NCBI RefSeq assembly: GCF_907164915.1
Contig: NC_061864.1
Span: 12,035,889-12,099,888, forward strand
Origin: Impatiens glandulifera
Lineage: Eukaryota > Streptophyta > Magnoliopsida > Ericales > Balsaminaceae
Direction: 5' to 3'
DNA length: 64,000 nucleotides
The position numbers and the translations under genes are program-made. Below, in pieces: positions 60,255-64,000 of the stretch. The notes beneath the pieces were generated by a model. It made no database searches, was not told where the DNA came from, and saw nothing but the letters and a program-made list of their open reading frames with translations. Every line of letters starts with the position of its first letter. Positions within the stretch are counted from its first letter, which is position 1.

Positions 60255-60723
60255 TGTTAAGCTTTAAACTATAACCGAGCTTTTCGAGTTCTTTAATTCA
60301 AGAAATGGGTTCTTGATAGTCGGGATCGATGGTTGAATTAAATGCTCAAGCGCAGCGGACATAGAATGAGGAGAGAAGAGCAGAAGGTGAGAAGAGAAAT
60401 ACTACTAGATTACACCTAGTAGTCCAAGATAGGGGTCCAAGACCGGGAGAATAACTTAGAGCACAACTTTCAAAAGATTCAATTCATAGCCCCAAAAAGT
60501 GGGGTGAGTATCAACATTTAAAGAGTCTGAATTACCCAAGAGTCGGTTACAAACTTGTTACAACAACTTCCAAAATAACAGAATTCGGTTTTAAAGAAAT
60601 ATAAGAGAAGACAAGACAGAATTATTAGGTAAAAGACATAAACTGGCCCATATGCACACTAGGGCCGAGAAACGGGTGCTGCAAATAAAATAGGACCAAG
60701 GCTTTGGTGAGGAGACCCTAACA
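60255..60723 (-). repeat. 5' LTR of the gypsy element
   Basis: 469 bp. On the minus strand it begins TGTTAGGGTCTCC and ends AAAGCTTAACA, followed by the primer site. Confidence 0.9.
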
Positions 60724-63360
60724 TATTCATAGTTAACTTTTTTTTTCCTTATTCTTACAATAATTATAAATAGTAAATATACATTTATCACTGCATGCTT
60801 ATCTAAAAAAAATGGTTATACTTAATGAATTATTTGACCTTTATATTTCTAGATTAAAGTTAGAATCCATGATTTTGAGGTACGATGGATTTTAAAATAT
60901 TTGTATTCGGTTTGAATTTTTTTTTTTTTGAAATAAACTTGAAAAAAAGAAAGTAAAAATATTTTATCTAATATAAATCTGACTTTATTCTATTAAAAAA
61001 TGGTGGTCTTGATGTTTATTAGCCTTTTTTAACTGTATTTTATCTACACACTAACTTTATGTTAACATTTATATTTTTTTAAATAGGATATCACAATATT
61101 CCACTAAAATATTCATATAACCCATTTACAACAATGCTTAGTTTAAATCAGTTTTGACACATTCTAATTTTTTTTATTATAATTGTTTATTTTATTTTTT
61201 CTGAAAAAGAAGTAGATGATAGTTTTTCACATTAACATGTTCATCAAAACCATTTTTCTCAAAATTCTCACATTCTTTAATACACTATTTTTCTTTACTT
61301 TAGACTTTTTCTTTTTCTTTATTTATTTTTTGTTCCTATGAAATCTCATAATTTTTAATAATAATATATTACATTATTTTATCTCGTTTCAATTTGATTG
61401 ATTAAGATTTTAAATAATGATCTTCTAAGTATTGTTAATTTATGTGAGGTTGGAAGATCTTGTCCGTACAAGTACTTATTTTATTTTATGAAATATTTTA
61501 CCTAAAATAGTGTTATTGAATGAATTATATATATTTTATTTGAAAGAAAGCAGTCTAACGTGTGATTTCTGTCCTTACACGTGCATTGCCATCTCGACAG
61601 TAGTCGGCAGCGTAAATGTCGGCCTTTTAGTCGCTTTCAGCCGTCGTGTTCTTTGTCTACATTTTTCTATTTTGTCAACAAAATATATTAGAAAAATCCT
61701 TTTCTTTTCTTATAATTATTCCTATATTAAATTAAAATTTACAATAAAAATAGTTCAATTCATAGCCTCATGCATTAAGTGTTTGATAGAAACTATACTA
61801 TATTAATTAATTCTTATTATTAACTAAATTTGAACCAACAAAAAAATAAATCTATATATAGATATAGATATACTTATTTGATATGTTAAATCTTAATCCC
61901 TTTTATTTATTTTTTTAATCTTATTCTCTACTGTAACAACTTTGTACTTATTTGAGAACATGTTATTTCTCAAATTGTAATGGAATCATTAAGTTCAGAT
62001 GAGATTATTTAAAACTGGCATGAGTTTGATATGTTATATAAGAACCATTTGATTATTTTAAAAACCTGACAAGTAAAATTAAACAAAGAGGAAAATAATT
62101 ATTAGCTACTTGTCAAATTGAAATTAAATTTGTTTATTTATTCAAATCATTTTTATATTTTCAAATGATTCTCTATACGGGGTCCATATATATTTGACAA
62201 TTATTTTCTACTTAAAAATATTATCTTATCATTTGGTTGAGCCTGATGGCAAATATCGATCTTAAAGTAAATAGGTCATGATTATGTCTGTCTTCATCTC
62301 AAATATATATTGATCTTTCAGGCTTATAGTTGACTTTGATAATATTTTAGACATTTTATTTGTTTTGTGACTTCATAATCTTTTGGATATAGCACTATTT
62401 TGTTATTAGTCTCAAATTTAATTCATTGGGTTTTCTTTAATTTATTAGGATGGTTGAAATGTTCCGAATTTTACTTATAAAATTTAGAGTATTATATTCA
62501 ATGTTCATTAAAATCGTATTAAATTTAAACAGGAATTACTAATTTTTTATTTTGTTTGTTTTAAGAATTGATAAAAGTCATTGTATTAATATATGATTAA
62601 CACTTTTGATCATTATTTGGATGTCACTATAAAAAGGAATTAGATAAATTCCCTTATAAGATTTACATTAATGATTTAACATTGAAACTTGCTTTGTAAT
62701 TAAGCTTATTATAATACAAGAATGGCAGTTAGAAAAGTTGTCTTGTTTATGTATTTTGTTTATTAAGTATATATTCATCTTTAGCATAGATTAAATGTAA
62801 ACTACACTTTAAGCTAAGCACTCTTTCATAATTCTCATAATTTGCACTAAAAGTTGGGAAGATAATCTAGTTTTTCTATAGTTTTTTTTCCACTACACTT
62901 TAAATTATTTGTAACCCTTTGCCTTGAAGGCAATACAATTGAACACCAATGCTTAATATGCTTGGCTACTAATTGTAAATTTGTAATGAATCATTAAACC
63001 TCTTTATTTTTATTAAAATTTTTTTTTTTACAATAGTTGTGCTTTTGGGTGCATTTAGAGTGAGTGTCCTCGATAATAGAATTTAATTCATTTATAGTTG
63101 AATATGTAGTGTCATATGGACGATACAATCAAGTTCTTCGTTAATGTTACAGAACTTTACGATTAAGGTTGCATGTTTTGGCCATAGAAGCAATTTTGTT
63201 GGCAAAATTATTATCGTTTCTTTTTGTAAAACTAAAATTTGGACGTTGACTTAATCAAGATTTGAATGTCAGCCATTGTTTTTCTATTTGCCAAGGATAT
63301 TGAAAAGAAATTGAAGCTAGGAGATGACTTTCTAAAAATATATGTAAAAAGAAATTAAAT
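60724..63360. other. AT-rich intergenic DNA
   Basis: No gene or element was recognised. A GC-richer patch at 61560-61650 (AGTAGTCGGCAGCG) lies in a 98-codon frame without a known domain. Confidence 0.5.
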
Positions 63361-63545
63361 TGAATGTAGCTCAATTAATTCTCTTACAATTAACGAGATT
63401 GAGCTAAGTTTTTTAATATAGCCCAATTAATTCTCTTACAATCAACTATATGGGCTAAGTTTTTGAAAGTAGCCCAATTAATTCTCTTACAATCAACTAT
63501 ATGGGCTAAGTTTTTGAAAGTAGCCCAATTAATTCTCTTACGATT
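63361..63545. repeat. 51-bp tandem repeat, about 3.5 copies
   Basis: The marker AGCCCAATTAATTCTCTTAC is found at 63420, 63471 and 63522 (51-bp spacing), with a diverged copy (AGCTCAATTAATTCTCTTAC) at 63368. The units end ATGGGCTAAGTTTTTGAAAGT. Confidence 0.9.
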
Positions 63546-64000
63546 TGGAGTCCATCTGAGATTATGATATTTTAATTAATTAATTTTCATAGCAATTGAA
63601 TTACTATACCCTTAAACAATTAATGTTTTTGCACAATATACATGAAAATTTCAGTTTTAATCTAAATGTTATTTAATTTGAATCTTTTTTGAGATTTTTT
63701 CTTTGTTTAGAAATTTGCAGGAACTTAAATACCATGATAACTTTAAATATCGTTAGTTGTTGCTTTTCGAATTCTCTAACATCACCCCGAAATATCGTGA
63801 TAATGGGTGTTATCAGGTTTTATCTCTTTGTATATTTTTAGATTCAAATGAAGATCTAATGTGTAAGATTGTTTTGTTCTTTATCCCCCAAAAATTTATT
63901 TTTGGTTTTATGAAAAATATTTTCCAAAAATTGTTATTTATTATCTAGCTCAATAAAACACATGAAGCTCTCAAAATAAAATTGAAAATACTGAGCTCTA
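63546..64000. other. AT-rich sequence to the window edge
   Basis: The plus-strand frame at 63757-63948 is short and has no recognised domain. Nothing else is supported. Confidence 0.4.

Larger units (their letters stand above)
57608..60723 (-). mobile_element. Ty3/gypsy LTR retrotransposon, internally deleted (3.1 kb)
   Basis: The LTRs are 60255-60723 (5' LTR for the minus strand) and 57608-58095 (3' LTR). Both read TG...CA and are alike apart from scattered substitutions and a few indels. Inside the 5' LTR is a primer site with GTATCAGAG (initiator Met tRNA). Next to the 3' LTR is the polypurine tract AAGGGGGAGATTA. The flanks TATTA and TATTC match in four of five bases. Gag and protease remain; RT, RNase H and integrase are missing, so it cannot move itself. 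Confidence 0.9.

Overview
The window is plant nuclear DNA, almost certainly from a eudicot. It is very AT-rich, its genes are split by short GT-AG introns, and its proteins are plant families (XPD/UVH6 helicase, a group III patatin-like protein, plant MULE and LINE proteins). The species cannot be named from the sequence. Coordinates of spliced genes were derived by hand from GT/AG sites and reading-frame continuity.

Layout. 1-8.1 kb holds three host genes, all on the minus strand: the first exon of XPD (gene runs off the left edge), a 3-exon gene for a 161-residue plant-specific protein, and a 6-exon gene for a 317-residue coiled-coil protein. A decayed Ty1/copia pol relic lies between the last two. 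From 8.1 to 42.7 kb I see no host gene. This stretch is AT-rich DNA with a 312-bp tandem repeat carrying tRNA-like modules, a Pack-MULE-like element (13.2-14.3 kb), a LINE split by a 3.3-kb non-coding insertion that holds a 43/21-bp minisatellite (18.6-23.7 kb), a second LINE (about 30.8-33.5 kb) interrupted by a hAT-like element with a perfect 8-bp target duplication, a third LINE relic (38.3 kb), and another hAT-like element (41.4 kb). At 42.7-43.9 kb is an intact two-exon pPLA-III patatin-like gene.

The centrepiece is a 12.4-kb Mutator-like element (MULE) at 44,252-56,686, about 0.15 kb upstream of the patatin promoter. It has 391-bp terminal inverted repeats (about 98% identical by eye) and is flanked by a perfect 101-bp direct repeat instead of the usual 9-bp target duplication. 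It carries three apparently intact spliced genes. One is a tandem-BRCT protein resembling the C terminus of plant BRCA1/BARD1. The second is a mudrA-type transposase with D, D, E, SWIM and CCHC motifs. The third is a 1152-residue DUF1985 plus Ulp1-type C48 peptidase gene, on the opposite strand. In the last gene DUF1985 and peptidase are joined by an array of duplicated exon-intron units, all phase 0. All three genes start from related modules made of a CpG-rich palindrome array, a TATA box, a conserved leader and a leader intron that touches the start codon. MULEs with ULP1-like genes (Kaonashi type) are known. The BRCT cargo, the three-module layout and the mini-exon array are the best candidates for something undescribed.

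Right of the MULE are a long (TA)n tract, a 3.1-kb Ty3/gypsy element that has lost its RT, RNase H and integrase (57.6-60.7 kb), and AT-rich DNA with a 51-bp tandem repeat to the end of the window.
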